From positions 107,035 to 171,034 of the forward strand of contig NZ_JACHGW010000008.1 in assembly GCF_014202505.1 (NCBI RefSeq): DNA of 64,000 nucleotides, read 5' to 3'. Position numbers and translations under genes: made by a program. The DNA is from Armatimonas rosea (GTDB lineage: Bacteria > Armatimonadota > Armatimonadia > Armatimonadales > Armatimonadaceae). Shown here piece after piece: positions 1 through 7,232 of the stretch (position 1 is its first letter; every line of letters begins with the position of its first letter). The notes beneath the pieces were generated by a model. The model had not been told where the DNA came from, ran no database searches, and saw only the letters and a program-made list of their open reading frames with translations.

Positions 1-97
1 TCTCGCACTGTTTCTCAATAACGCCAAGATTGAGGGAGCCATCGGCGGCGAACGGCGTGTGGGGAGCCGCAATGAGCCCCGTCCAGTTGGTCTTCAT
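1..97 (-). CDS. Dihydrodipicolinate synthase/N-acetylneuraminate lyase family protein (N-terminal fragment)
   Basis: Only the first 32 codons are in the window; the gene continues beyond base 1. The visible residues begin MKTNWTGLIAAPHTPF and go on with ADGSLN and VIEKQ. This is the usual opening of the class I aldolase (DapA/NanA) barrel: a first strand ending in a T-P-F motif, then the first helix. Members make or break C-C bonds through a Schiff-base lysine, which is not visible here. It is the last visible gene of a minus-strand run and starts 18 bases after the preceding stop. The exact substrate (dihydrodipicolinate, sialic acid, a sugar acid) cannot be told from this fragment. Confidence 0.75.
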   Translation of the reverse strand, partial: MKTNWTGLIAAPHTPFAADGSLNLGVIEKQCE

Positions 98-115
98 GAG
101 GGGATTCTACCAAAA

Positions 116-928
116 TTATCTCTCAGGGGTTGGGGCGTTTTCCCGAATCCGCCGGATGCGCTCTTTTAGGCCATCGGGGAGCTTCTCTATCGAGTTCTGT
201 GTCGCTCCAGACGAGAGAGCGTACTCCTTTAGGATCGCCTGCACCACTCGCTCTGGGTCGCCGATAACTTTCACGGCAAACGCATCGGCAGCCTTTTCGC
301 GACGGTCTCTCCAGATTGTTGTGGCAGTGATCATACCAAGCATGAGCACTCCCCGTATCCCCTCGACCGTGAGTGCCGCACGGCCAAGGGGAGTACCAAA
401 CCGGTGCTGAAGCCACTCTTGCAGCCCTGTGGTGAAGAGTCCCAGGATACCGTAGCTGGCAAAGCCCAGAAGGGGAGCCCACTTGATCGCGCCAAGGTGG
501 ATGTTGTGGGCGATAAGCACCTCGGCCTCGCGTGGGGTCAGGTTGCGCAGGAGGGCGCTGGAGAGACAGAGGGAGCCTGCGGGAGTGCGGTAGGCGTCGA
601 CCTTGGAAGAGGGGAAGACATACAGGCGCTGGATAACCACACCCGAGCGTGCCGCAAATGTCCCCGCACTCTCCGCCATGGGGTGGTCGTTCTCCAGGCG
701 AGTGCGGGTTCTCGCCCTTGCCCACCAGCCCACCGCCACCCAGCTGGCAATGAAGAGAAGGTTCCCCAGAAGGAAAAGCAACCGCCACAAGGTGACAGAG
801 AGGCCCTCTAGCAGAAAGAAGCCATAGTAGAGAAGTCCTCCCGCAATCAGAGGGTAGAGGGAGAAGCTCAAGATAACTGCGAGGGGGACTTTGTCCTCGG
901 GGAGCGTGGCTTGCTGCTGTGAGCGCAT
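116..928 (-). CDS. M48 peptidase-like membrane protein with degenerate zinc site
   Basis: 270 residues. Two hydrophobic segments (about 14-40 and 46-69) precede a cytosolic domain laid out like the HtpX/Ste24 (M48) family. The block LTPREAEVLIAH (130-141) and the downstream RREKAADAFA block (209-218) match the two M48 metal-site regions. The expected HExxH is instead HNIHL (141-145): the catalytic Glu is Asn and the second His is out of register. The third-ligand Glu in REKAAD is kept. It is probably an inactive or altered peptidase (inference). The ATG at 928 is chosen because it lies 8 bases after the upstream stop; a longer reading frame would run back into the propeller gene. Confidence 0.6.
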   Translation of the reverse strand: MRSQQQATLPEDKVPLAVILSFSLYPLIAGGLLYYGFFLLEGLSVTLWRLLFLLGNLLFIASWVAVGWWARARTRTRLENDHPMAESAGTFAARSGVVIQRLYVFPSSKVDAYRTPAGSLCLSSALLRNLTPREAEVLIAHNIHLGAIKWAPLLGFASYGILGLFTTGLQEWLQHRFGTPLGRAALTVEGIRGVLMLGMITATTIWRDRREKAADAFAVKVIGDPERVVQAILKEYALSSGATQNSIEKLPDGLKERIRRIRENAPTPER

Positions 929-936
929 CTCAGGGG

Positions 937-1956
937 CTACCGGAAGCAGTAGACATAGCCGTCGTCGGAGCCGACCAATACTTGGCCGTTGAGGACGCAG
1001 GAGGAGCCCATGACGGGGCGGCCAATCGGGAAACTCCAGACTTGCTTGCCATCGGCCAGGTTCAGGAAGTAGAGCCGCCCGTCCTCCGAGCCAATCACCA
1101 CCTTGCCGTCGCAAATGACCGGGGAGCCGTCGATCTTGCCGCGCGTGCGGAATCTCCAGAGCGCCTTGCCGGTGTCTTTGTTGAGGCAGTGGACAAACTT
1201 ATCGCGCCCCCCGATCACCATACGGTCCCCGAGCACGGCGGGCGACGAGTAGTACGGGAAGCCGCGGTCGCGGTAGGTCCAGACGTTCTTGCCCGATGCC
1301 AAGTCTACACACACCACCGCGTTGCCGTAGTGCCCCAGGTAGACCCGGCCGTCCTCGATGGTCACCGAGCCGGCGATGTAGTCCCCGATATCGATACTTG
1401 TGAGCTTCTTACCATCTGCGATACTCACGACATGGAGGATGCCATCGCAGCCGCCAAAGACCACTTTTCCCTGGTAGATCGCGGGCATACCATTGACATA
1501 GTTGTCGGTCTCGTAGGTCCAGTTCAGCTTTCCGGTGTTGGCATTGACACAGTGGACCCGGTTGTCGTAGCTACCAAAGACGAGCCAGGGGGTCTTGCCA
1601 TCGGGAGCGGTCGTGAGGTTCGCCGCGCCTAAAATCTTATCGTCGGTCTTGTACTTCCACACCAGCTTACCCGTGGCGGCATCAAGGGCGTAGAGGCGCG
1701 CATCCGACGAGCCAATCACCACGAGCTTTCCTACCAGACGCGCCGTGGCCTCGATCTCGCCGTTGGTGGGGGTTGCCCAGAGCTTCTTCCCATCGGCGAG
1801 GCGCACGGCGTAGACCTTTTTATCCGCCGAGCCAAAGAAGACACGCCCGGCGCTGTCTACCACGGGCGACGATAGCACGGGCTTGCCGGTCTTGAACCGC
1901 CATGCCTGCTTGAGTGCGTTTGCCAGCTTCCCTGGCGCGATTCGGAACTGCTGCAT
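937..1956 (-). CDS. PQQ-binding-like beta-propeller repeat protein
   Basis: 339 residues made almost wholly of about seven repeats with the pattern GxVxxGSxDxxVYAL-D-xxGKxxWxxxT, the hallmark of PQQ-like/BamB eight-bladed propellers. Examples are FFGSADKKVYAVRLADGKKL near the start and VLVGSDDGYVYCFR at the C-terminus. Such folds act as protein scaffolds, or as quinoprotein domains when they carry catalytic residues. No catalytic residues or signal peptide are visible, so a cytosolic or unconventional location is possible. It follows another propeller protein (2053-3327) after a spacer of about 96 bases holding a palindromic repeat. The A-rich sequence before the ATG gives no clear ribosome-binding site. 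Confidence 0.8.
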   Translation of the reverse strand: MQQFRIAPGKLANALKQAWRFKTGKPVLSSPVVDSAGRVFFGSADKKVYAVRLADGKKLWATPTNGEIEATARLVGKLVVIGSSDARLYALDAATGKLVWKYKTDDKILGAANLTTAPDGKTPWLVFGSYDNRVHCVNANTGKLNWTYETDNYVNGMPAIYQGKVVFGGCDGILHVVSIADGKKLTSIDIGDYIAGSVTIEDGRVYLGHYGNAVVCVDLASGKNVWTYRDRGFPYYSSPAVLGDRMVIGGRDKFVHCLNKDTGKALWRFRTRGKIDGSPVICDGKVVIGSEDGRLYFLNLADGKQVWSFPIGRPVMGSSCVLNGQVLVGSDDGYVYCFR

Positions 1957-1965
1957 AATTTTTAG

Positions 1966-2049
1966 GCCCCCTAACCCCCGCCCTGCGGGGGGGATTTGCG
2001 GAATCGGATTCCTATTTGTCCCCCCGTTCCACGGGGGTTAGGGGGCTGG
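1966..2049. repeat. Palindromic GC-rich repeat (family A)
   Basis: A short stretch begins CCCCCTAACCCCCGCC, continues into a G-run, and ends with its reverse complement CGGGGGTTAGGGGG. It fills the gap between two propeller genes. Similar units occur near 12353, 15160-15312, 24486, 26100-26275, 34999-35044 and 39078. Confidence 0.75.
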
Positions 2050-2052
2050 TAG

Positions 2053-3327
2053 CTACCGCCCCACGCAGTAGAGTTTATCCCGGGTTCGGATGAAAAGATT
2101 GTTGTAGGCAACGGCGATACTGGAGCGAATATCGGCCCCTTCGGTGTCCATGGGGTTCTCTGCTAGGAGCTTACCCGTTGCTGCCTCAAAGACAAACACG
2201 ACTCCGTTAAGGTCGATCACGTAGAGCTTGCCGTCGGCGAGGGTGGGGGAGCCCCAGCACATCTGCCGACCGGGTGTCGGGACACTCCAGACAACCGCGC
2301 CGCTCTTGGCCTCGATACAGGAGAGCGATTTTTTCACATCACTGAGGACATAGAACTTGCCCTGGCCAAAGCACGGCGTGGGGACATCGCTGGTGACATT
2401 GCTGCGCTCCTCACTCTTCCAGGCGGGTGTCGCGGTCTCAAGCCGGGTCGCGTAGACCGGGGCGCGCTTGGGAGCACAGACCAGCACGACTCCCTCGCCC
2501 GCGACCGGTGAGGGGACGAGACGCCACCACTGCTCGCGGTGGCCCTCGTTCCAGGTCCCCCAGCGCCAGAGCTCCTTGCCCGTCTCCGGGTCGTGGCCGG
2601 TGACCACATCGCCGCCGGAGATCAGCAGCTGGGTCTTTCCCTTGACGGTGTGGGGGATCGGGGTGCCATACGACTCACGAGACTCATTACTCGCCTCGCT
2701 GGGACGCGCACTCCGCCAGAGCTCCGCGCCCGTGCTGGGGTTGAGCGCCAGCAGAAACGACTCGGGGACTCCCTTGCCGCGCGGCCCGACCGGCTGGTTG
2801 CGCTGGAGGATCTGGATGTAGAGCTTGTCCTTCCAGAGCTGGGGGCTGCTGGAGAAGGTCCACTGGAAGGCAAAGTCGCCGTAGTCTTTCTGGAGGTTGC
2901 GCTGCCAGAGCTTCTTGCCGCTGTGGGTGAAGGCCGCCAGGTCGCCGTTGCCAAAGAAAAAGACCACCCGCTTGCTGTCGGCGACTGGCGACGGTGCGGC
3001 GTAGTGGCTGCGCTCATCGAGGCGGACCTTGTTGCCCTGGCCGCCGGGCTGGTAGCCGCTCCCCATCGCGTCCTGCCACTTCACCTTCCCGGTCTTGCGG
3101 TCCAGGCAGTAGGCGAGCAGGAGCTGCTTGTCGATATCCGCCGACGTGATATAGACACTGCTACCCAGCACGATCGGGGTGGCGGCGGTGGGGCCAGGCA
3201 TGGGGGCAGTCCACTTCAGGCCGGTTGTCGGGGAGAACTTCACGGGCAGGTCGCTGGCATCGGTGGAGCCGTTGTAGCTCGGGCCGCGCCAGTTTGCCCA
3301 GTCCTGTTTACTCGTTCCGTCTTGCAT
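2053..3327 (-). CDS. PQQ-like beta-propeller (BamB-type) protein
   Basis: 424 residues. It opens with DWANWRGPSYNGST, a sequence typical of the WRGPxxNG-start propellers common in Planctomycetes and Armatimonadetes. Propeller blades follow (LDRKTGKVKWQ, LNPSTGAELWR, HDPETGKELWRWGTW, IEAKSGAVVWSV, FEAATGKLL). There is no signal peptide. In related proteins this fold is mostly extracytoplasmic, so a missing upstream export signal is worth noting. It starts 3 bases after the stop of the alcohol dehydrogenase gene, so the two are almost certainly co-transcribed. The function of this propeller class is largely unknown; quinoprotein activity is not supported by visible residues. Confidence 0.8.
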   Translation of the reverse strand: MQDGTSKQDWANWRGPSYNGSTDASDLPVKFSPTTGLKWTAPMPGPTAATPIVLGSSVYITSADIDKQLLLAYCLDRKTGKVKWQDAMGSGYQPGGQGNKVRLDERSHYAAPSPVADSKRVVFFFGNGDLAAFTHSGKKLWQRNLQKDYGDFAFQWTFSSSPQLWKDKLYIQILQRNQPVGPRGKGVPESFLLALNPSTGAELWRSARPSEASNESRESYGTPIPHTVKGKTQLLISGGDVVTGHDPETGKELWRWGTWNEGHREQWWRLVPSPVAGEGVVLVCAPKRAPVYATRLETATPAWKSEERSNVTSDVPTPCFGQGKFYVLSDVKKSLSCIEAKSGAVVWSVPTPGRQMCWGSPTLADGKLYVIDLNGVVFVFEAATGKLLAENPMDTEGADIRSSIAVAYNNLFIRTRDKLYCVGR

Positions 3328-3330
3328 AGG

Positions 3331-4452
3331 TCACAGTGCCTTTCGGTAGAGCCCGGCGAGGTCCACAGCGGTTACCGGGCGTGGGTTGAAGCTCGCGGTC
3401 CACTGCCGCGCGGCCTCCGTGGCAAGGGTCTCGATCGCCTCGCCGCTGACTCCACATTCACCAAGCGTGGTCGCCATCCCTGCCTGCTGGAGCCAGAGCG
3501 TCACTTGCTCGCTCAGCGCCTCGGGGCTCTGACCGAGGGCCGCGTAGGCGCGTCGCGTCGTGGTGTCCTCGGCGTTGAAGGCGATCACGTGGGGGAGCAT
3601 CACCCCGACCGCTTGCCCATGGACCACCCCAAAGTGCGCGGTCAGCGGGTTTGCCACCGAGTGGGCGATCCCCAGCATCGAGTACTCAATCGCCAGCCCC
3701 GCCCAGGTCGCGCCCAGCAGCATCGCCTCGCGCGCCTCCAGGTCGCTCGAGTTTTCCAGGACTCTGGAGAAGCTCGACGAGAGTAAGCGAAAGGCCTCGT
3801 GGGAGAAGAGCAGCGAGTGTGGTGTGCGTGGCTTGGTGACCGCGGTCTCGATCGCATGGACCAGGGCATCGATCCCGGTCTGGGCAGTCACGGAGCGTGG
3901 GAGGGTGAGGGTGAGCTCGGGGTCGAGGAGCGCGAGGGTGGGCTCGGCTCCGGTCTCTCCGAGGGCCATCTTGGCGTGGCTCTGGGAGTCGGCGATCAGG
4001 GCGTGGCACTGCACCTCGCTGCCCGTGCCCGCCGTCGTGGGGATCGCGATGGTCGGCAAGAGCGGCTGGGTGAGCCCGCGGCGGCTCGGGCTGGCGACCC
4101 AGAAATCGCTCAGGGGGCCGCCGTTGGTGAGGAGGAAGTTGGTCCCCTTGGCCGTGTCCATCGCCGAGCCCCCGCCCAGCGCGATGAGAAGATCCGGGGC
4201 AAAGTCTTGGGCAACCTCCAGACAGGCAGCGACATCTGCGGTGGTTGGGTTCTCGTGGACCTGGGCAAAGACCGCGGTCGCCACGCCCGCTGCCTGCAAG
4301 ATCGCCTCTGCCCGCCCGAGGTGGCCTGCCTGCACAATGCCGGGGTCGGTGACGAGCAGCGCCCGCGTCCCGAGCCCCCGTGCGAGCTCGCCCAGCCGTG
4401 CCAGTGCCCCCGCGCCGCAGACAATCCGCGTGTGTAGCTGCCAGTCAAACAT
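3331..4452 (-). CDS. Iron-containing alcohol dehydrogenase
   Basis: 373 residues, the normal length for the family (type III ADH), which oxidises or reduces alcohols and aldehydes with NAD(P). Visible hallmarks are the nucleotide-binding GGGSAMDTAK (about 93-102), TTAGTGSE, the metal-site TGIDALVHAIE, and the His-rich IAHSVANPLTAHFGVVHG block, which supplies the remaining metal ligands. The catalytic core looks intact. It is the first gene of the minus-strand operon that continues into two propeller proteins. A TACAAT box ends 6 bases before the ATG, so the mRNA should be leaderless. The substrate cannot be inferred. Confidence 0.9.
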   Translation of the reverse strand: MFDWQLHTRIVCGAGALARLGELARGLGTRALLVTDPGIVQAGHLGRAEAILQAAGVATAVFAQVHENPTTADVAACLEVAQDFAPDLLIALGGGSAMDTAKGTNFLLTNGGPLSDFWVASPSRRGLTQPLLPTIAIPTTAGTGSEVQCHALIADSQSHAKMALGETGAEPTLALLDPELTLTLPRSVTAQTGIDALVHAIETAVTKPRTPHSLLFSHEAFRLLSSSFSRVLENSSDLEAREAMLLGATWAGLAIEYSMLGIAHSVANPLTAHFGVVHGQAVGVMLPHVIAFNAEDTTTRRAYAALGQSPEALSEQVTLWLQQAGMATTLGECGVSGEAIETLATEAARQWTASFNPRPVTAVDLAGLYRKAL

Positions 4453-4458
4453 GGGGGG

Positions 4459-4464
4459 ATTGTA
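4459..4464 (-). promoter_or_regulatory. -10 box of leaderless promoter (Fe-ADH operon)
   Basis: TACAAT preceded by GG on the minus strand, 6 bases from the start codon at 4452. Confidence 0.6.
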
Positions 4465-4471
4465 CCTAATT

Positions 4472-4610
4472 GCCCGAGGAACAAGTCCTCGGGCTTAAAA
4501 GGGCGACGGGCACCTACGTGCCCAGTGTATTCGGTTGGCTGCGAAGGCAGCCGTCGCCCTCTTAAGCCTGGACACTCGTTGTCTGGGTTTCTGCGTTGTC
4601 TGGGCTGATC
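4472..4610 (+). ncRNA. Structured repeat element, copy 1 (family D)
   Basis: The parts in order are: a hairpin GCCCGAGGA-ACAAG-TCCTCGGGC (4472-4494); a three-way junction closed by AGGGCGACG (4500-4508) with CGTCGCCCT (4552-4560), enclosing GGGCAC-CTAC-GTGCCC and GGCTGC-GAAG-GCAGCC; and a hairpin around 4565-4589. A second copy at 21176-21310 keeps each stem with different bases, which points to selection on the RNA fold. It lies between the divergent Fe-ADH and VanX-like genes. Transcription is not shown by sequence alone. Confidence 0.55.
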
Positions 4611-4631
4611 TGTCTGGGCCTACCGTCCGGG

Positions 4632-4637
4632 TACAAT
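4632..4637 (+). promoter_or_regulatory. -10 box of leaderless promoter (VanX-like gene)
   Basis: TACAAT after GGG, 6 bases before the ATG at 4644; no good -35 is visible. Confidence 0.6.
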
Positions 4638-4643
4638 CTCCCC

Positions 4644-5333
4644 ATGCCGCGCCGCCTCCACACTGCGACTTTTGACCCGGCGCTCGCTGCCCGCCTGCGT
4701 GCCGTGAGTGGCCCGGAGCCCATTGCCGCGCTGAACCGGGTGAAGGAGCACGAGTGTGGCGAGCCGCTGGTGGATATCCGCAAGCACTGCCCGGGTGTGC
4801 AGGTCTCCCGAAAGTGCCTGCCCTATCTCCGCCGCACGGTCGCCGACAAGCTCAACCAGGCACAGGCGGCCCTTCCCACCGGCTACCGCCTCCGAGTCAC
4901 CACGGCTCTGCGCACCAAAGAGACCCAGCAAGGGCTCTTTGACACGTACTTCGCCGAGCTCACCGAGAAGCACCCGGACTGGAGCTACGCCACCCGCCGC
5001 CGCCAGACCTGCCGCTTCTTCGCTCCCTACGACCAGCCCGCCCCGCCTGGCCACTGCACCGGCGCTGCGGTCGATGTCCACCTGCTCCTGCCCTCCGGCA
5101 GGCTCGCCGAGCTACGCAAGCCGCTCACGGGCTGGAAGTCCGCGCGGAGCCTCGTGCATGGTCTGAGCGAGCGTGCCGTCCGCAACCGGGAGCTGATCTT
5201 CACCGCCATGCTGGAGGCGGGCTTCTCCAACTGCGCCGAGGAGTTCTGGCACTACAGCTGGGGCGATGCCGGCTGGGCCGTGCGGGTCGGGGAGCGCACC
5301 TGCGTGTACGGCTGGGTAGAATTACCCCGATGA
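4644..5333 (+). CDS. D-alanyl-D-alanine dipeptidase-like protein (VanX/DdpX, peptidase M15D)
   Basis: 229 residues. The zinc-site pattern of M15 peptidases is present: GHCTGAAVDV (His and Asp ligands, about 133-142) and EEFWHYSWG (catalytic Glu and third-ligand His near 202-210). The TTALRTKETQ segment sits where VanX has its substrate-side Arg. Family members cleave D-Ala-D-Ala or other small dipeptides, in peptidoglycan recycling or glycopeptide resistance. There is no vanHA or ligase neighbour, so a recycling role is more likely (inference). No signal peptide is seen, so the protein is cytosolic. The ATG at 4644 is chosen over an upstream frame extension because the TACAAT box sits just before it. 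Confidence 0.78.
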   Translation: MPRRLHTATFDPALAARLRAVSGPEPIAALNRVKEHECGEPLVDIRKHCPGVQVSRKCLPYLRRTVADKLNQAQAALPTGYRLRVTTALRTKETQQGLFDTYFAELTEKHPDWSYATRRRQTCRFFAPYDQPAPPGHCTGAAVDVHLLLPSGRLAELRKPLTGWKSARSLVHGLSERAVRNRELIFTAMLEAGFSNCAEEFWHYSWGDAGWAVRVGERTCVYGWVELPR

Positions 5334-5614
5334 TTCAGAACCTGCGCCGCCTTGGCCTGATCGAGGCCCTCTCGTTTCTCTTGCTCACCGGAGTCGCCAT
5401 GCCCCTCAAGTACCTGGCGCACAAGCCCGAGGCCGTGAAGATTGTCGGCACCGCCCACGGCGCGCTCTGGGTGCTCTATATCGGGATGCTGGGAGTCGCC
5501 TTTCTCACCAAAAAGCTCCCCTTCACCCTCGCTCTCTTGCTCGGGGTGGGCTCCGTGCTCCCCTTTGGCCCCCTGCTCTTTGAGAAAAAGCTCAAGGCGC
5601 TGGAGTCGAAGTAG
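5330..5614 (+). CDS. DUF3817 family integral membrane protein
   Basis: 94 residues, mostly hydrophobic, with three predicted helices. The opening RRLGLIEALSFLLLTGVAMP, then the PLKYL and GTAHGALWVLYI segments, are typical of DUF3817 proteins. These have unknown function and are often near transport or nucleotide-metabolism genes. The start ATG overlaps the upstream stop (ATGA), so it is translationally coupled to the VanX-like gene. The C-terminus ends in a short charged tail. Confidence 0.75.
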   Translation: MIQNLRRLGLIEALSFLLLTGVAMPLKYLAHKPEAVKIVGTAHGALWVLYIGMLGVAFLTKKLPFTLALLLGVGSVLPFGPLLFEKKLKALESK

Positions 5615-5623
5615 CGGTACACG

Positions 5624-6103
5624 ATGCCATCCCTAGAGCTTGCTCTCGAACTCACTCCCCTGGAGCTGGTGGATCTCCAGCGGTTCGCGGGCGAGAGGGG
5701 GGTGAGGTTTGAGACACTGATTAGCCAGTGGGTTCGGGAGAGAATCCAGCAGGAGCAAGAACGGCAGGCACAAGAGGCTAGGGAGTGGACCGCCCAAGAC
5801 GTCCAGGAAGCCATTGCGCAGCTGGAGCGCTACAAGACCAATATCTACCAGCCCAAAGCCCTGCAAGCGCTCTACAAGCTAGAGAGAATCGCCCGAGAGA
5901 AGCCCATGCCCGGCCTGCGAGCCGCGCTGCCTTTCTTACGTCCCAACTGGTTCATGCTCACTCTTCCCACAGAGTATGCTGCCCTTCGAGCGACTATCGA
6001 AGCAGCCACCGCGCAGTGGAAAGACCTGCCCCGGCCGGCTGAGAGCGACGACGAGCTCCTCGATGCTGACTTGCCCCGGCCCGTCTCCCCGCCTGACGTA
6101 TAA
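5624..6103 (+). CDS. Uncharacterised protein, possible N-terminal ribbon-helix-helix domain, paralog of next gene
   Basis: 159 residues, not a recognised family. Residues 1-45 (ELTPLELVDLQRFAGERG, then SQWVRERIQQ) read like a strand plus two helices of a MetJ/Arc-type fold. A Gln/Glu-rich helix follows. The last 60 residues (ALPFLRPNW, ATAQWKDLPRPAESD) are clearly related to the end of the neighbouring protein (ALPYLNRAW, ATAPWKDLPILAESD). The two genes are therefore a tandem duplication with divergent middles. Its stop codon overlaps the next gene's -10 box. A regulatory or antitoxin-like role is possible but unproven. Confidence 0.6.
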   Translation: MPSLELALELTPLELVDLQRFAGERGVRFETLISQWVRERIQQEQERQAQEAREWTAQDVQEAIAQLERYKTNIYQPKALQALYKLERIAREKPMPGLRAALPFLRPNWFMLTLPTEYAALRATIEAATAQWKDLPRPAESDDELLDADLPRPVSPPDV

Positions 6104-6104
6104 T
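6099..6104 (+). promoter_or_regulatory. -10 box of leaderless promoter
   Basis: TATAAT overlaps the stop codon of the preceding gene and lies 8 bases before the ATG at 6113. Confidence 0.6.
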
Positions 6105-6112
6105 AAAGGCCC

Positions 6113-7009
6113 ATGCCCGAGCTGATAATCTCCCTGACCGATGAGCAGCTTCAGCTCCTGCGCCGCGAGGCGGACCAGCAGCAGCTCACCCCCGAGCGGC
6201 TCGTCCTGCGCGTTCTCCAAGAGCAGCTACAGTTTCCCTATCCCACCTCTGAACCCGATGAGCCGCTTCCGCTCTGGCGCCAGGAGGAGGAAGCGCTGAT
6301 TCCCTTGCTGGAGTCCTCGGACTCTCAGGAGCAGCAACGGGTGAAAGAGGTGCTCCAGCGGCGTGGCACGGGGGCCTTTGATGCGCTAGAGCAGGGGCTG
6401 AACCACCCCAGCCCGGTGGTGAGACACACGGTGTCGGAGCTGATCGTGGAATCGGACTCAATCCTGGCTCTACGTCCCTTGCTGATTGTCTACTCACAGG
6501 CCGAAGCCATGTACAAGGCCGCGTGTTACCAGGAGCTAGAGACACTCCTGGGACGCTACAGCCAGCTCCCCGACGATGCCTGGCGCGCGATTCGGCTCTG
6601 CACGCTCCGCACCGCGCCGCTCGTGGCGCGGCAGCTCAAGACGACCCTGGCCCTACCGCTGGGGCCAAAGGACGAGCTCGACCCACTGGTCTTTCGGGAA
6701 GAGTCCACGAGCCCCGAGATCGCGTCGCTGACCGCCCTCCTGCGCTGGCAGCGCACCGGAGAGGCCGCCAAGCTCGCCGCACAGGCGCTCCACCAGATCG
6801 CTCTGGCACACCCCGTTCCCACGCTCCGCCAGGCGCTTCCCTACCTCAACCGCGCCTGGCACATCCGCTTCGCCCACCCGGAGCTGATCCAGGCGCGCAA
6901 GGCAATCGAGGACGCCACCGCCCCCTGGAAAGACCTCCCGATCCTCGCCGAGAGCGATACCGACGTGTCGGGACGAGGCCTCCCGGTGCCTGTGGATAAC
7001 TCGCCCTAG
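6113..7009 (+). CDS. Uncharacterised helical-repeat protein, paralog of preceding gene
   Basis: 298 residues. The N-terminus (MPELIISLTDEQLQLLRREA, then PERLVLRVLQEQL) again looks like a ribbon-helix-helix or short coiled segment. The middle (about 60-200) is alpha-helical with HEAT-like spacing, for example FDALEQGLNHPSPVVRHTVSE. The C-terminal 60 residues match the preceding gene. Its last codons fall on the first of three DnaA-box sequences, so the final residues VDNSP are partly dictated by that motif. It has its own leaderless promoter. Function is unknown. Confidence 0.65.
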   Translation: MPELIISLTDEQLQLLRREADQQQLTPERLVLRVLQEQLQFPYPTSEPDEPLPLWRQEEEALIPLLESSDSQEQQRVKEVLQRRGTGAFDALEQGLNHPSPVVRHTVSELIVESDSILALRPLLIVYSQAEAMYKAACYQELETLLGRYSQLPDDAWRAIRLCTLRTAPLVARQLKTTLALPLGPKDELDPLVFREESTSPEIASLTALLRWQRTGEAAKLAAQALHQIALAHPVPTLRQALPYLNRAWHIRFAHPELIQARKAIEDATAPWKDLPILAESDTDVSGRGLPVPVDNSP

Positions 7010-7031
7010 CCTGTGGATAACCTGTGGATAA
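6991..7031. promoter_or_regulatory. Three phased perfect DnaA boxes
   Basis: TGTGGATAA, the reverse complement of the consensus DnaA box TTATCCACA, occurs at 6991-6999, 7012-7020 and 7023-7031, all in one orientation. Start-to-start spacings are 21 and 11 bases, close to two turns and one turn of DNA. No dnaA, dnaN or AT-rich unwinding region lies alongside, so a DnaA-titration or regulatory cluster is as likely as an origin. Confidence 0.5.
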
Positions 7032-7057
7032 CTCATGATCCCCCATGGAAATCGCCA

Positions 7058-7201
7058 GGACGGTAAACGTCCGGCTATGGGGCGAGCAAGTCGCCGCCTC
7101 GCTTCGCTCGGAATAATTTTGTACCGACGAGGAACGAGGAGGCGGCCGAAGGCCCTATAGCCCGACGTTTACCGTCGAGGAATGCGGGACGTTTACCGTC
7201 C
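7058..7201. repeat. Long palindromic repeat, family B, copy 1
   Basis: The outer ends are GGACGGTAAACGTCC and its mirror GGACGTTTACCGTC. The interior has matching arms (GCCGCCTCGCTTCG, and an arm ending GAGGAGGCGGCC). It fills the space before the GH127 gene. Other copies are at 33404-33520 and 51216-51380. Confidence 0.8.
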
Positions 7202-7220
7202 ACGCAAAGACCCGTGCAGG

Positions 7221-7226
7221 TATCAT
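7221..7226 (+). promoter_or_regulatory. -10 box of leaderless promoter (GH127 gene)
   Basis: TATCAT after GG, 6 bases before the ATG at 7233. Confidence 0.5.
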
Positions 7227-7232
7227 AAGCCC

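Noticed and set aside
4498..4620. Family D element as a CRISPR or tRNA
   Set aside because: The three-way junction looks cloverleaf-like, but there are no D/T-loop signatures and only two copies exist at distant sites, so neither a tRNA nor a CRISPR array fits.
6991..7031. Chromosome origin
   Set aside because: Three DnaA boxes alone do not make an origin: there is no adjacent dnaA, dnaN, gyrB or rpmH and no AT-rich unwinding stretch next to them. Kept only as a DnaA-box cluster.
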